Made by a program: the position numbers and the translations under genes
Part shown: positions 52,503 to 63,100 of the stretch, in pieces
How the letters are laid out: the number at the start of each line of letters is the position of its first letter
Numbering within the stretch: the first letter of the stretch is position 1
Notes under the pieces: generated by a model
What the model was told of the DNA's origin: nothing
The model's input: the letters and a program-made list of their open reading frames with translations, nothing else
The model's database searches: none
DNA from: Thioploca sp.
GTDB taxonomy: Bacteria; Pseudomonadota; Gammaproteobacteria; Beggiatoales; Beggiatoaceae
Length of the DNA: 64,000 nt
Assembly: GCA_030627235.1 (NCBI GenBank)
Contig: DAOUSL010000001.1
Location: 25,080 to 89,079 of the forward strand
Direction of reading: 5' to 3'

Positions 52503-52985
52503 TTAAATTTTCTTTATAACTTGTAAGGCGGCTTGAACTTTAGGATGAACAAATTTATCAACATTACCACCTAAACTAGCTATTTCACGTACTAAACTAG
52601 ATGATATAAAAGTGTATTCTGTTGCTGGAGTTAAAAATATAGTTTCAATATCTGGTATTAAAGTTCGATTCATACCAGCCATTTGAAATTCATATTCAAA
52701 GTCTGATACTGCTCGTAAGCCTCGTATAATGACTTGTACATCGCATTGTTTGGCGAAATCAGCAAGTAAACCATCAAAACTATGTACTGTGATATTATTT
52801 AAGTCTGCTAATACTGAACTTGCTAATTCAACTCGTTTTGCTAAAGAAAATGTTGGAATTTTAGAAGGATTAGACGCTATTGCTACTGTTACATGTTCAA
52901 ATAAAAATGATGCCCGTTTGACAATATCTATATGCCCATTAGTAATTGGGTCAAATGTACCTGGATAAATAGCTTTTATTTTCAT
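52503..52985 (-). CDS. coaD: Phosphopantetheine adenylyltransferase
   Basis: [53 protein letters not shown]. Confidence 0.97.
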   Translation of the reverse strand: MKIKAIYPGTFDPITNGHIDIVKRASFLFEHVTVAIASNPSKIPTFSLAKRVELASSVLADLNNITVHSFDGLLADFAKQCDVQVIIRGLRAVSDFEYEFQMAGMNRTLIPDIETIFLTPATEYTFISSSLVREIASLGGNVDKFVHPKVQAALQVIKKI

Positions 52986-53149
52986 ATTATCTTTAAAATT
53001 TGGTATAAATTATTGAGAATTATTTAATTGATTTGTGCGTAGGACACACCTTACTTTTGTCTATTTTTGGGAAATAAATCTATATATAGAATAATTATAT
53101 TCCTTACATAAAATTTACGGCTGTTAGAATAGAAAAATTTATAATAAAT

Positions 53150-55567
53150 ATGCTTAATAAAAAATTTAAAAATACTTATCGATTAGCTTTATATGGATTA
53201 TCAGGTTCTGGTAAAACCTGTTTATTAGCTGCATTAGCTATGCAACGTAATCCACATCCATTAAGTCATAGTTGTATTTGGAATCCACCAGAAATTCCAA
53301 AATTTAGCAAAGAAACTAGTCAAGAACATTTATTACAAAAAAATAGTAAAGATTGGATGGAAACAGCAATTAATAAATTGGCTAATAAAGAGTTTCCAGA
53401 TCCAAATCCTAAAGGCAATGAACAATTTGTATTTGAGTATAATTTCACTGCATCAACTCATCAAATATTTAGAATTGAGTTAATTGACTATTCCGGTGAA
53501 TTAATTAATCCACCAGTGAATGTTAATACTCTTGCTAAAAATTTACGACGTAGATTTGCTGAAGTAGATGGAATCGTTGTGTTTGCTGAAGTTTCAGATA
53601 CTGATAATTCAGATGAATTATTTAAGTTACAACAAACATTTAGTTTATTATTAAGAGAATCCAATGTAAATGTGGCACTGGACACACCAGTAGCATTATT
53701 AGTTACTAAATGGGATCGATATAGTAAGATAGATTATTCTAATCCAGCCAATGAACAAACTAAATTAGATATTTTTATCAATTCAACTCCATCTCATAGA
53801 AGATTGGTTGATATACTACGCTTTTCAACAACAGAAGGAAATTTTAAGATATTCCCAGTCAGTGCTTTAGGAACATGTGAGCAGCAAAACTCTTCTGTAG
53901 AGTCAGGTTCATTTGGTTTAGAAGATGCTTTTATTTGGTTAGCTCAACAACGTAATAATATAGATTTACAACAATTTAAAGAGCAAGTTAATAATAATTC
54001 TGATAAATGTAAAAAAAAGGGTAAGATATTACTAGAAAGATTTCCTAAAAATTCAGAACAAATTAAACAGATTAAAACTTTGTTACAAGAATGTCATCGT
54101 AAACGAATGACTCAAGCATTTTATGGAATTATTATAATTATTGGATTATGGTTTGTAACAGAAACTAGTTTAGATATTATGAACTATCGTCAACATACTA
54201 TTATTGCTAGTTTACCCCATACTACCACTAAACAACTTGATGAAGCAGAAAATTGGTTGGTTGATTACATTGCAGCCCCTTATTTTCGTCACTCATTAGC
54301 TAAAATATTTTTTAATAATAATGAGGCTAACTCGCATTTGACAAGATTACAAATTAATAGAGAAAAATTACTATGGGAACCAGTAACTAAAGTTCAATCT
54401 AATTTAATAGTAGCAGCTAATTTTGCCATAGAATATTTAATTCGTTATCCTCAGGGTAAACATGCTCAACAAGCAAGAAATATTAAATTAAATGCTGAAT
54501 TGTTACAAAACCGCCAAGCAAATGCTGATTCTTTACGAGATAATCAATTTTTTGCTAAAAATAATTGGCAAGATTTCGATAAAATTAGCAATATACTAGT
54601 TAAATTACGTGGTTTTCCATTATATCCTAAAGTTGAAACTGATAAACAACGTCAAAAACGTATTTTATGGGAAAGTGAATTAGCAACTCATTTATTACAA
54701 CTTACTGAACAACAAAACTGGTTAAAATTTTTAATTTCTTATGAAGAAAAAATCAAAAGCAGACAGTTTATAGCTGTTGCTCAGGCTCTGATTAATCATC
54801 ATCCAACCGAACATTTAGAAGGATTAAAAACCTCTTTTAGAGAAGTTGTTGTTCAAGAATTAGAAGAATTAGTAGAACACACATTAAAAGATAATATTAA
54901 TTTGCTTAAAACTGAAGACTTATTGAGAGAATACACCAGATTTCCACCTCAATTACAAACTAATAATGGCAAACAAACAATAGCATTATTGCGTTATAAA
55001 ATTCATGAACGTATTGATGAAGAATTATATAATGAAGTGATAAAAAATCTGGATTTAGCACATATCCAAAAATATTTACAAGAAGCTCCGTTACGCAATA
55101 TGCGACGAGAGATTATGGATTATAAAAATTTTTTGAGTCGAATTGATCCAAGTAATATGCTTAGATTACGATTGAAACTAACTAAAATTACTTGGGTTAA
55201 TGTAAATGACCAAAATAATATTGTTAGTGTATTTTTAAATGGTAAACAAGCTATTTATAATGATAAAGTCGATGCAAATCACGGTTCTACAACTACTGGA
55301 ATTATAGGATTAAGTAGTGTCTTTTCTGCTAAACCAAATCATCCTATTACAATTGCCATCAGTGTTACCAATGAAGGTCTATTTTTAAATGATGATTATG
55401 GTCATGCTATGGTAGAATTGACAATCTCTGAATTAGCAGAACCAATACTTGGCTATCCTTTGACTTTGCGTACTGATGAAAATAAAGGCCAAAGAACTGG
55501 TACAGCTTTTTTTGAATTGGAGGGTTTTCCAAGAGAACCTCTTTTACCACCTTGGCGTAGTAATTAA
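53150..55567 (+). CDS. Putative membrane-anchored GTPase-like protein with C-terminal C2-like domain
   Basis: Walker A GLSGSGKT, DxxG-like IDYSGE, TKWD specificity-like motif, predicted TM AFYGIIIIIGLWFVTET, helical middle region, C-terminal beta-rich LTKITWVNVNDQNNIVSVFLNG. Confidence 0.72.
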   Translation: MLNKKFKNTYRLALYGLSGSGKTCLLAALAMQRNPHPLSHSCIWNPPEIPKFSKETSQEHLLQKNSKDWMETAINKLANKEFPDPNPKGNEQFVFEYNFTASTHQIFRIELIDYSGELINPPVNVNTLAKNLRRRFAEVDGIVVFAEVSDTDNSDELFKLQQTFSLLLRESNVNVALDTPVALLVTKWDRYSKIDYSNPANEQTKLDIFINSTPSHRRLVDILRFSTTEGNFKIFPVSALGTCEQQNSSVESGSFGLEDAFIWLAQQRNNIDLQQFKEQVNNNSDKCKKKGKILLERFPKNSEQIKQIKTLLQECHRKRMTQAFYGIIIIIGLWFVTETSLDIMNYRQHTIIASLPHTTTKQLDEAENWLVDYIAAPYFRHSLAKIFFNNNEANSHLTRLQINREKLLWEPVTKVQSNLIVAANFAIEYLIRYPQGKHAQQARNIKLNAELLQNRQANADSLRDNQFFAKNNWQDFDKISNILVKLRGFPLYPKVETDKQRQKRILWESELATHLLQLTEQQNWLKFLISYEEKIKSRQFIAVAQALINHHPTEHLEGLKTSFREVVVQELEELVEHTLKDNINLLKTEDLLREYTRFPPQLQTNNGKQTIALLRYKIHERIDEELYNEVIKNLDLAHIQKYLQEAPLRNMRREIMDYKNFLSRIDPSNMLRLRLKLTKITWVNVNDQNNIVSVFLNGKQAIYNDKVDANHGSTTTGIIGLSSVFSAKPNHPITIAISVTNEGLFLNDDYGHAMVELTISELAEPILGYPLTLRTDENKGQRTGTAFFELEGFPREPLLPPWRSN

Positions 55568-55569
55568 AA

Positions 55570-56433
55570 ATGACCTGGTTACAAGTTATATTAGACACTG
55601 AAGCTACTAAAGTTGATGAAATTTCTGATGCTTTAGTAGCCATTGGATCGATCTCAGTCACTTGGCTAGATGCCAAAGATCAGCCATTGTATGAACCCTC
55701 TTTAGACACAACTCCATTGTGGGAATATACTAAAATAATAGCCTTATTTGAAGATGAAATCGATATTACACAGTTACAATTATTAAATTTACCAGCTTAC
55801 CAAATCCAGACTTTAGAGGATAAAGAATGGGTTAGAGTATGGATGGATGATTTTCATCCAATGCAGTTTGGAGAGCAGGTTTGGATATGTCCAAGCTGGC
55901 AAACTCCTCCGGCTCCACAAGCAATTAACATTATTCTTGATCCTGGATTAGCATTTGGAACCGGTACTCATTCAACTACAGCTTTATGTTTAGAATGGCT
56001 TGATAAACAAAAAAGTTTTGCAAATAAAACTGTAATAGATTATGGTTGTGGTTCTGGAATTTTAGCGATTACTGTGGCTAAATTGGGAGCAAAGCATATT
56101 TGGGCAGTAGATAATGATCCGCAAGCTCTAGAATCTACTGAAAACAATTCTAAAAATAATAAAGTAGAAAAATTAATTACTCCAGTTTTACCAAATCAAT
56201 TACCGACAAATATAAAAGTTGATTATATTTTAGCTAATATTTTGGCAACTCCATTAATTAATCTAGCTCCTTTATTAGCAAAACATCTGAATTCTAAGGC
56301 TAAGATCATATTGTCAGGAATCTTGCAAGAGCAAACAACATCTATTATTACAGCCTATCAACCTTATTGTGAAATTGAAGAAACAAAAGAACAAGATGGT
56401 TGGATGCTTATTGTTGGTAAAATGATTGATTAA
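55570..56433 (+). CDS. prmA: Ribosomal protein L11 methyltransferase
   Basis: LDPGLAFGTGTHSTTALCLEWLD, VIDYGCGSGILAI, DYILANILATPLINLAPLL. Confidence 0.96.
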   Translation: MTWLQVILDTEATKVDEISDALVAIGSISVTWLDAKDQPLYEPSLDTTPLWEYTKIIALFEDEIDITQLQLLNLPAYQIQTLEDKEWVRVWMDDFHPMQFGEQVWICPSWQTPPAPQAINIILDPGLAFGTGTHSTTALCLEWLDKQKSFANKTVIDYGCGSGILAITVAKLGAKHIWAVDNDPQALESTENNSKNNKVEKLITPVLPNQLPTNIKVDYILANILATPLINLAPLLAKHLNSKAKIILSGILQEQTTSIITAYQPYCEIEETKEQDGWMLIVGKMID

Positions 56434-56475
56434 ATAATTCGAATTATAACCTTATAAACAAAGAGTGTATAAATT

Positions 56476-57453
56476 ATGAATAAAATTAAATTAGTTACAT
56501 TAGTTCTAATATTATTGAGTTCTGCTATTTTAAATGCCAAAGTAATTACCCAAGAAGAATTTATTGATAATATGGTTAGTAAGCATAATTTTGGTAAATT
56601 GTATTTAACCAAACTGCTTGGAAAAGCCAAAGTAAAATCAAGTATTTTAAAGATCATGTTTCGGCCAGCTAAAAAAAGCAAAGGCAAAGGTAAACCTTGG
56701 TATAAATATCGAAAGATATTTGTTAATGCTAAAAAAATTAAAGGAGGGGTAAAGTTTTGGAATAATAACGCTGCTGTATTACAGAGAGCAGAAACTACGT
56801 TTGGAGTTCCGGCTAAGATTATTGTTGCTATAATTGGAGTAGAAACTATATATGGTAAAAATACTGGTGGTTTTAGAGTTCTGGATGCCCTGACAACTTT
56901 AGCTTTCCATTATCCAAGACGAGCTGATTATTTTCGGCAAGAATTAGAAAACTATCTAATTTTAACTCATGAAGAAGGAATGGATCCTTTGCAACAAAAA
57001 GGTTCTTATGCTGGTGCGATGGGAATTGGACAATTTATGCCTAGTAGTTTTCGTAATTATGCAATTGATTTTGATGGTGATAATAAACGTAACATTTGGA
57101 CTAATAATGCTGATGCTATAGGTAGTGTGGCTAATTATTTTAATAAACATGGCTGGCAAACTGGAAAGCCAGTCATTGCTGCAACTAAAATACGCACTAA
57201 TTCCATAAAAAAATTATTAGCGTTAGATTTTGCTCCTAAATATACTTTACAGCAACTTAAACAATGGGGTCTACTATACTTTGGTACAGAACCAAATTAT
57301 ACTAATGGGATGATAATAGATTTAAAAACTAAAATTGGTACTGCCTATTGGCTCGGTTTTCAAAATTATTATGTTATTACCCGTTACAACCGTAGCAAAC
57401 ATTATGCAATGGCTGTTTATCAATTAGCTCAGGAAATTGAAAATGCTAAATAA
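56476..57453 (+). CDS. mltB: Lytic murein transglycosylase B
   Basis: FGVPAKIIVAIIGVETIYGKNTGGFRVLDALTTLAFHYPRRADYFRQEL...GSYAGAMGIGQFMPSSFRNYAIDFDGD. Confidence 0.93.
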   Translation: MNKIKLVTLVLILLSSAILNAKVITQEEFIDNMVSKHNFGKLYLTKLLGKAKVKSSILKIMFRPAKKSKGKGKPWYKYRKIFVNAKKIKGGVKFWNNNAAVLQRAETTFGVPAKIIVAIIGVETIYGKNTGGFRVLDALTTLAFHYPRRADYFRQELENYLILTHEEGMDPLQQKGSYAGAMGIGQFMPSSFRNYAIDFDGDNKRNIWTNNADAIGSVANYFNKHGWQTGKPVIAATKIRTNSIKKLLALDFAPKYTLQQLKQWGLLYFGTEPNYTNGMIIDLKTKIGTAYWLGFQNYYVITRYNRSKHYAMAVYQLAQEIENAK

Positions 57454-58150
57454 TATATTTAAAATGTTATTACTAGGGTTTGTTGTAGTTGGTTGTTCTA
57501 TTAATAATAAGCATTCATCTGATCACCGTCATGATAGAACTACAACACCAGTTGCTCCAGCTATAGATTATAATAGACCCAGATATTCAGAGCCTACTTA
57601 TAATTCTCCTAGGTATAATCGTCCTACTAAAAGACTTGCTCCAGTTGCACCAGCAAAGCGTTCTAATCAGCCTATATATTCAAAACCAAATTATCGTTCT
57701 CCTAAAAAACGTCCTCTTAAAAAACTTGCTTCATCTTCAGCGCCAAACCGTTTGAAAAATAATAGATATGAACCTGATAAGAAAAATATTTCTCATCCTA
57801 AATATCTAAAACAACCTTCTAGTAATTATGCACCTAACAAGCCTAATTCTATAAGAAGTTATATAGCCGAAGGTTATGCTGCTCAATACAAATTAGCTGA
57901 AAATGGGACTAGAACAACCAGCGGTAAAATTTATGACATGTATAATATGACAGCAGCTCATGTAAATTTACCATTGATGTCAAATGTTATGGTTAAGAAT
58001 CTTCGTACTGGTAGTACTGTGATAGTAACCATAAATGACCGTTTATATCAGAATCATAATAAGAATATAATTAAATTATCATATGCTGCTGCAAATGGTT
58101 TAAATTTATTAAAAAATCCTTCCCAATTATTAGAAGTACGAGGTTTATAA
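57437..58150 (+). CDS. rlpA: RlpA-like lipoprotein (septal ring lytic transglycosylase type)
   Basis: Lipobox LGFVVVGC, Pro/Lys-rich linker, C-terminal double-psi barrel TTSGKIYDMYNMTAAHVNLPLMSNVMVKNLRTGSTVIVTINDR. Confidence 0.87.
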   Translation: MKMLNNIFKMLLLGFVVVGCSINNKHSSDHRHDRTTTPVAPAIDYNRPRYSEPTYNSPRYNRPTKRLAPVAPAKRSNQPIYSKPNYRSPKKRPLKKLASSSAPNRLKNNRYEPDKKNISHPKYLKQPSSNYAPNKPNSIRSYIAEGYAAQYKLAENGTRTTSGKIYDMYNMTAAHVNLPLMSNVMVKNLRTGSTVIVTINDRLYQNHNKNIIKLSYAAANGLNLLKNPSQLLEVRGL

Positions 58151-58153
58151 TAT

Positions 58154-59284
58154 TTGTTGAATATGAAACTATTTTTATTACTACTACTATATTCTATTCA
58201 AGTCACAGCTATAAATTTAGTTCCGACTCCACCGTCAATCATTGCGGATGCCTATATTTTACAAGATTTTTATAGTGGTAAGATATTAATGGCAAAAAAT
58301 GTCGACAAAAGAATTGAGCCAGCTAGTTTAACTAAATTAATGACAGCTTATTTAGTATTTGAAAAACTTAAATCTGGCAAAGTAAAACTAGATGATATTA
58401 CCACTATTAGTGAAAAAGCTTGGCGTATGACTGGTTCTCGAATGTATTTGGAAGTAAATACCCAAGTATCAATAGAACTATTACTTAAGGGAATGATTAT
58501 CCAATCAGGAAATGATGCTAGTATTGCATTAGCTGAATTTATGGGAGGGACTGAAAAAGCTTTTGTAAGTCTAATGAATCGGCAAGCTAAACATTTAGGT
58601 TTAACTAATACTCATTATGTTAATAGTACTGGTATGCCGGATGCTAAACACTATACTACAGTTAATGATTTAGTTACTCTTTCCAAATTATTAATTCGCA
58701 ATTTTCCAGAATATTATCGTTGGTACTCAGAACAAGAATTAACTTATAATAATATTATTCAATATAACCGTAATAGATTATTGCAACGAGATTCAAGTGT
58801 AGATGGCATAAAAACTGGTTATACCGAAAAAGCTGGTTATTGTTTAATTTCCTCTGCTAAAAAAGGGAAAATGCGTTTAATTTCAGTAATTATGGGAACT
58901 AAAAACGATAAATCAAGAATTCGGGAAAGTGAAAAAATGCTTGATTATGGATTTCGTTTTTTTAAAACATTTAGGATTTATAAGGCTTATCAACCTTTAG
59001 ATTTTGCTAAAGTTTGGAAAGGTTCTGAAAAACATTTTCAATTAGGTTTAGCAGATGTATTATATCTCACTATACCAAAAGGACAGTATAATAAATTAAA
59101 AGCAACAGTATTTTCCACTCCATATATCATGGCTCCAGTAATAAAAGGCAAAAACTACGGTACTTTAAAAATTAACATGGGTAATCAAGTTGTTTTAGAA
59201 CGTCCTCTCATAGCTCTAACTTCCATTAATGAGGGAACTTTATGGGAAAAACTAATAGATTCATTTTTATTGTTTTTTTACTAA
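58154..59284 (+). CDS. dacA: D-alanyl-D-alanine carboxypeptidase (PBP5/6 type)
   Basis: SLTK (SxxK), SGNDAS (SxN), KTGYTEKAG (KTG); signal peptide. Confidence 0.94.
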   Translation: MLNMKLFLLLLLYSIQVTAINLVPTPPSIIADAYILQDFYSGKILMAKNVDKRIEPASLTKLMTAYLVFEKLKSGKVKLDDITTISEKAWRMTGSRMYLEVNTQVSIELLLKGMIIQSGNDASIALAEFMGGTEKAFVSLMNRQAKHLGLTNTHYVNSTGMPDAKHYTTVNDLVTLSKLLIRNFPEYYRWYSEQELTYNNIIQYNRNRLLQRDSSVDGIKTGYTEKAGYCLISSAKKGKMRLISVIMGTKNDKSRIRESEKMLDYGFRFFKTFRIYKAYQPLDFAKVWKGSEKHFQLGLADVLYLTIPKGQYNKLKATVFSTPYIMAPVIKGKNYGTLKINMGNQVVLERPLIALTSINEGTLWEKLIDSFLLFFY

Positions 59285-59287
59285 AAT

Positions 59288-60187
59288 ATGTTAATAGTTA
59301 ATTCAAAGGTAAGCAAACAAGAATCAGAAAATTTTAATTCTGGCGATAATTTTAATTCTAAAATCGATGAAGAATACTTACGCTATATTATTAATAAAAT
59401 ATCTATTCCTAGACATTATATTGCGGAACATGACAATAATATTGCAATAAAAAATTGGTTAATAGAAGAATTTCAAGACATGGGTTTTAAAGCTTTATGC
59501 CAAGGAAAATATGACAATATTTTAGCCACTTATAATTCTCCATTATCAAAATGTAAAATTATATTGGGAGCACATTATGACAGTGTTCCAGAATCCCCTG
59601 GAGCTGATGATAATGCTAGTGCAATAGCTGGATTACTTGCAACTGCAAAAGCATTAAAACAAATAACTAATTTACCAGTTTTATTTATTGCTTTTAATAG
59701 AGAAGAAGATGGTTTATTAGGCAGTAGTGAATTAGCTAATATTTTCTCTCACAGTAATCAATTTAACTGTATTCATATTCTTGAAATGATTGGATATTGC
59801 AGTAATGATAAAGGTTCACAACAAGTTCCTCCTGGTTTACCAATAAAAATAAGTAACATTGGTGATTTTATAACTATTATTTCAAATAATCAGTCCAATC
59901 AGTTTGTAAAGCCAATTATACAAATCGGGGAGCATTTTGTCCCTTCATTACCTATTAAAGCTCTTAAAGTATTTTATGGAGCAGAAAAATATTTTCCACA
60001 TTTACTGAGAAGTGATCATGCTCCTTTTTGGGATAAAAATATGCCAGCTATAATGTGGACTGATACTTCTGAATTTAGGAATCCTAATTATCATAAACCA
60101 AGCGATACACCAGATACAATAGATTATAAATTTCTAAGAAACGTAACTGAACTACTTGTTAGAGTGATTCATTCCCAAATAACTTAA
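59288..60187 (+). CDS. M28 family zinc peptidase
   Basis: GAHYDSVPESPGADDNASAIAGLLATAKAL, FNREEDGLLGSSELA, RSDHAPFWDKNMPAIMWTDTSEFRNPNYH. Confidence 0.92.
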   Translation: MLIVNSKVSKQESENFNSGDNFNSKIDEEYLRYIINKISIPRHYIAEHDNNIAIKNWLIEEFQDMGFKALCQGKYDNILATYNSPLSKCKIILGAHYDSVPESPGADDNASAIAGLLATAKALKQITNLPVLFIAFNREEDGLLGSSELANIFSHSNQFNCIHILEMIGYCSNDKGSQQVPPGLPIKISNIGDFITIISNNQSNQFVKPIIQIGEHFVPSLPIKALKVFYGAEKYFPHLLRSDHAPFWDKNMPAIMWTDTSEFRNPNYHKPSDTPDTIDYKFLRNVTELLVRVIHSQIT

Positions 60188-60188
60188 A

Positions 60189-63100
60189 TCATACATGGTG
60201 CATAACTAAGTTCTTGTTCAATATAGTAGTTTTAGCCAATTCAACTAATCGTGAGCTATGAGTTAAAAATAAAATCTGAGTTTTTTGACATAATTCTCCT
60301 AAAATCTCTAACGTAGCAGTAGAACGTTCATCATCAAAATTAATTAAAATATCATCTAAAATTAAAGGGATAGGAGAATTTTTTTCAAAATAACGTTCAA
60401 TACTAGCCAACCGTAATGCCAAATACAATTGATCACGAGTTCCATCACTCATATTAGTAGTGAGAACATTATTATTATCCGAAGTACGTACTCCAACTAA
60501 TACTGGTTGATCATTATTACTACCATAATCAGTTTTTAAACCACAGAAACTATTTAAAGTTAATCGTTGAAATAATTCACTAGCTCTAATTAACAAAGGG
60601 CCTTGATTTTGTTCCCGATATTTTTCCATAGATTTGCGTAATATAGAACAAGCCAAATGAATTTGGATATAACGTTCACTTAAATTTTTAATTTCCGCCA
60701 ATGCAAATTGTGACTCATCCGCAGCTTTAATGGCTTTATCGCTACCATCCATATGCTTTAATTCAAAACCAGCTTCACCAATAGTTCTATCGATATCAGA
60801 TCGTTGTTGCTCTAATTGTTGAATTTGTTCTTTAAAATTATGTAATTGGCTGGATAATTGATCTATATCTACCATTGCTGCTGCATCAATTAAATCTTTA
60901 GTCGCAACTCCTTCTCCTTGTTCTAATAACTGTTGTTTTATATCAATTAAATCCTGTTGTAGTTCTTTTTTTAGCTCTGATTTCTGTTCTGCTAGTTCTA
61001 AATCTTCCAAATTTTTACAATGAGCTTGTTCTAATAAAATTTGTAAATGAGCTTGAGATATATTTACTTGTTGACTAGCATCGGTTAAACGTTGTTGTTC
61101 TGCCTGTAAGCGTTGTTGTAATTGTTCATAACGAGTTAAATCTTTTTCAGTTTGTTGAAGTTGATTAGATAAGGTTGGTATAATTTGCTCGACTGGTTCA
61201 TTAGCTAATTCAGGAGCTATTTTCTGCACAATATTTTGCACATTTTTTTTAAATGCCTCTGCATCTTTCTGCATGAGACGAACTCGACGTTTCAAACCAT
61301 TAGCTTTATCGAGCTTATTTAAAACTTGAGATAAATCGTTAAGCACATTTTGAGCAATTTCTGGAGAAGTATCAACTGGTAATTGTAAGGGTTTTAAAGA
61401 TTTTTCCCATTTAACTTCCCATTTTTTTATAGCTTTTTCAGCTCTCTGGTGAATTATTTTGCTACGTTTCTGTTCTTTAATTGTATTTTTAATTTCTAAT
61501 TGTAAATTTTCCTGGTTACGTTGTAAAGTAGTAATTTTAACAATATAATCCTCGGCTTTAGTAATTAAATATTGTAAAGAAGAATCAGTTTGAACCTCAG
61601 TATTTTGCAATAGAGCTGTAGTTAATTTTTGACATAGAATGATAAGCAATTGTTGACGTTCTTGTAGTCTTTGTTTACGTTCTCGTAATTCGGCAGCGTG
61701 TCGACGTAATTCAAGTGCATCATGCAACCAAGATCGCATTTCACTAGCATTCCAAGGTTTAATACCAGTTTCCTGCCAACTGGTTTCCCATTCAACTTGT
61801 AATTGAGCTATTAGATTTTCCACAGTATGCCATTTTTTAGTTTGCGTTTCTTGCTCACGTTTAGCATTAGTTTGAATTGTTAATTGGATTCCATATTCAG
61901 CAACCCTTTTAGCATCACGTCGTAACCGATCCGACATATCATCAGTATAAAACAAAGATTCTTCAAACAATTTAAAAATTTCATTATCAACAAAAGATTT
62001 TACATTTACTTTATCCTGAAATGGATATGGAGGTGGAATATCAGAAAATAGAGATAAATTATTATCTTTAGCATTTTCTTGTTTAATTTTTTGCCAATAT
62101 TTTTGCCGATTTTTTCTAGCTTTCATTAAAGCTTCTTCTGTAGGAATTTCTCCATTCCAAGACAATGAATTTATTTTCAGTGTTGAATCTTCATTACGCT
62201 TGCGAGCTTCTAATAAATGTTCCTTGATCCGTTGCAAATCATTATTAAGTTCATTAAACTGTCGCTCAAAATGATCAATTCGTTCAATTTTTGGTAATGC
62301 TGTTTGCTCCAAACTTTCTATACTATTATTCCAACCTATTTGTTGTAAACCAAGTTGGATATTTTTCGTTAATGCTTTGATTTCTTGTTCATATTGTCGT
62401 TGGGATTCTTCTAAATCAATATGTTTACTTGCTTGGTTTAGAGCTATTTTTAATATAGTCAAATCTGGGATTACTGGTGATTCTGCCAGGACAAGTTGTT
62501 GTAAATCTGTTGCTAATTCTTCCAAACGTTCTTCAACATTACGTTGTTTTTCTTGCAAAGTTGGAGCTTGAATAGCCAGTTTTTTGATTAAATCTCGTTG
62601 CAGATTAGTTATTTGTGATTTTTTAGTAAAATCTTGCAACTCCAATTGTGGATAAATTTCCTGCAATAAAATACGAGTATCTGCTTCTACTGTTCTCATT
62701 TCAGTACGGACTCCTGGTAAATCACGAGAAGCCTTTTGATGGCTACCAAGCCGTCCCCGTAAATCATCAATGGTAACTTTATGAGTTAACAAAGTTTGTA
62801 AGATATTAATTTCATCTATTTGTTTTTGTAAAATATTTATATCTTTATGAGCTTGCTCTTCTTGGGCGGTTGCAGTGTGCAGAACTAACTGAACTTGAGG
62901 ACGTTTAATTGCGGCATCTTCTGGTAAGATAATGACATGTTCCAGATTAGCTAATTTTGTTTTAAGTTCTTGTCGACGTTGTAGTAAAGGACGGGTGCGT
63001 TGAATACGCTCTAAACGATGCTGTTCGGCTCGTATATTTTGTAATTGATTAGTTAATTCAGTATGTTGTAATTTAGCATTATCTAGTTTTTCAGCCTGTT

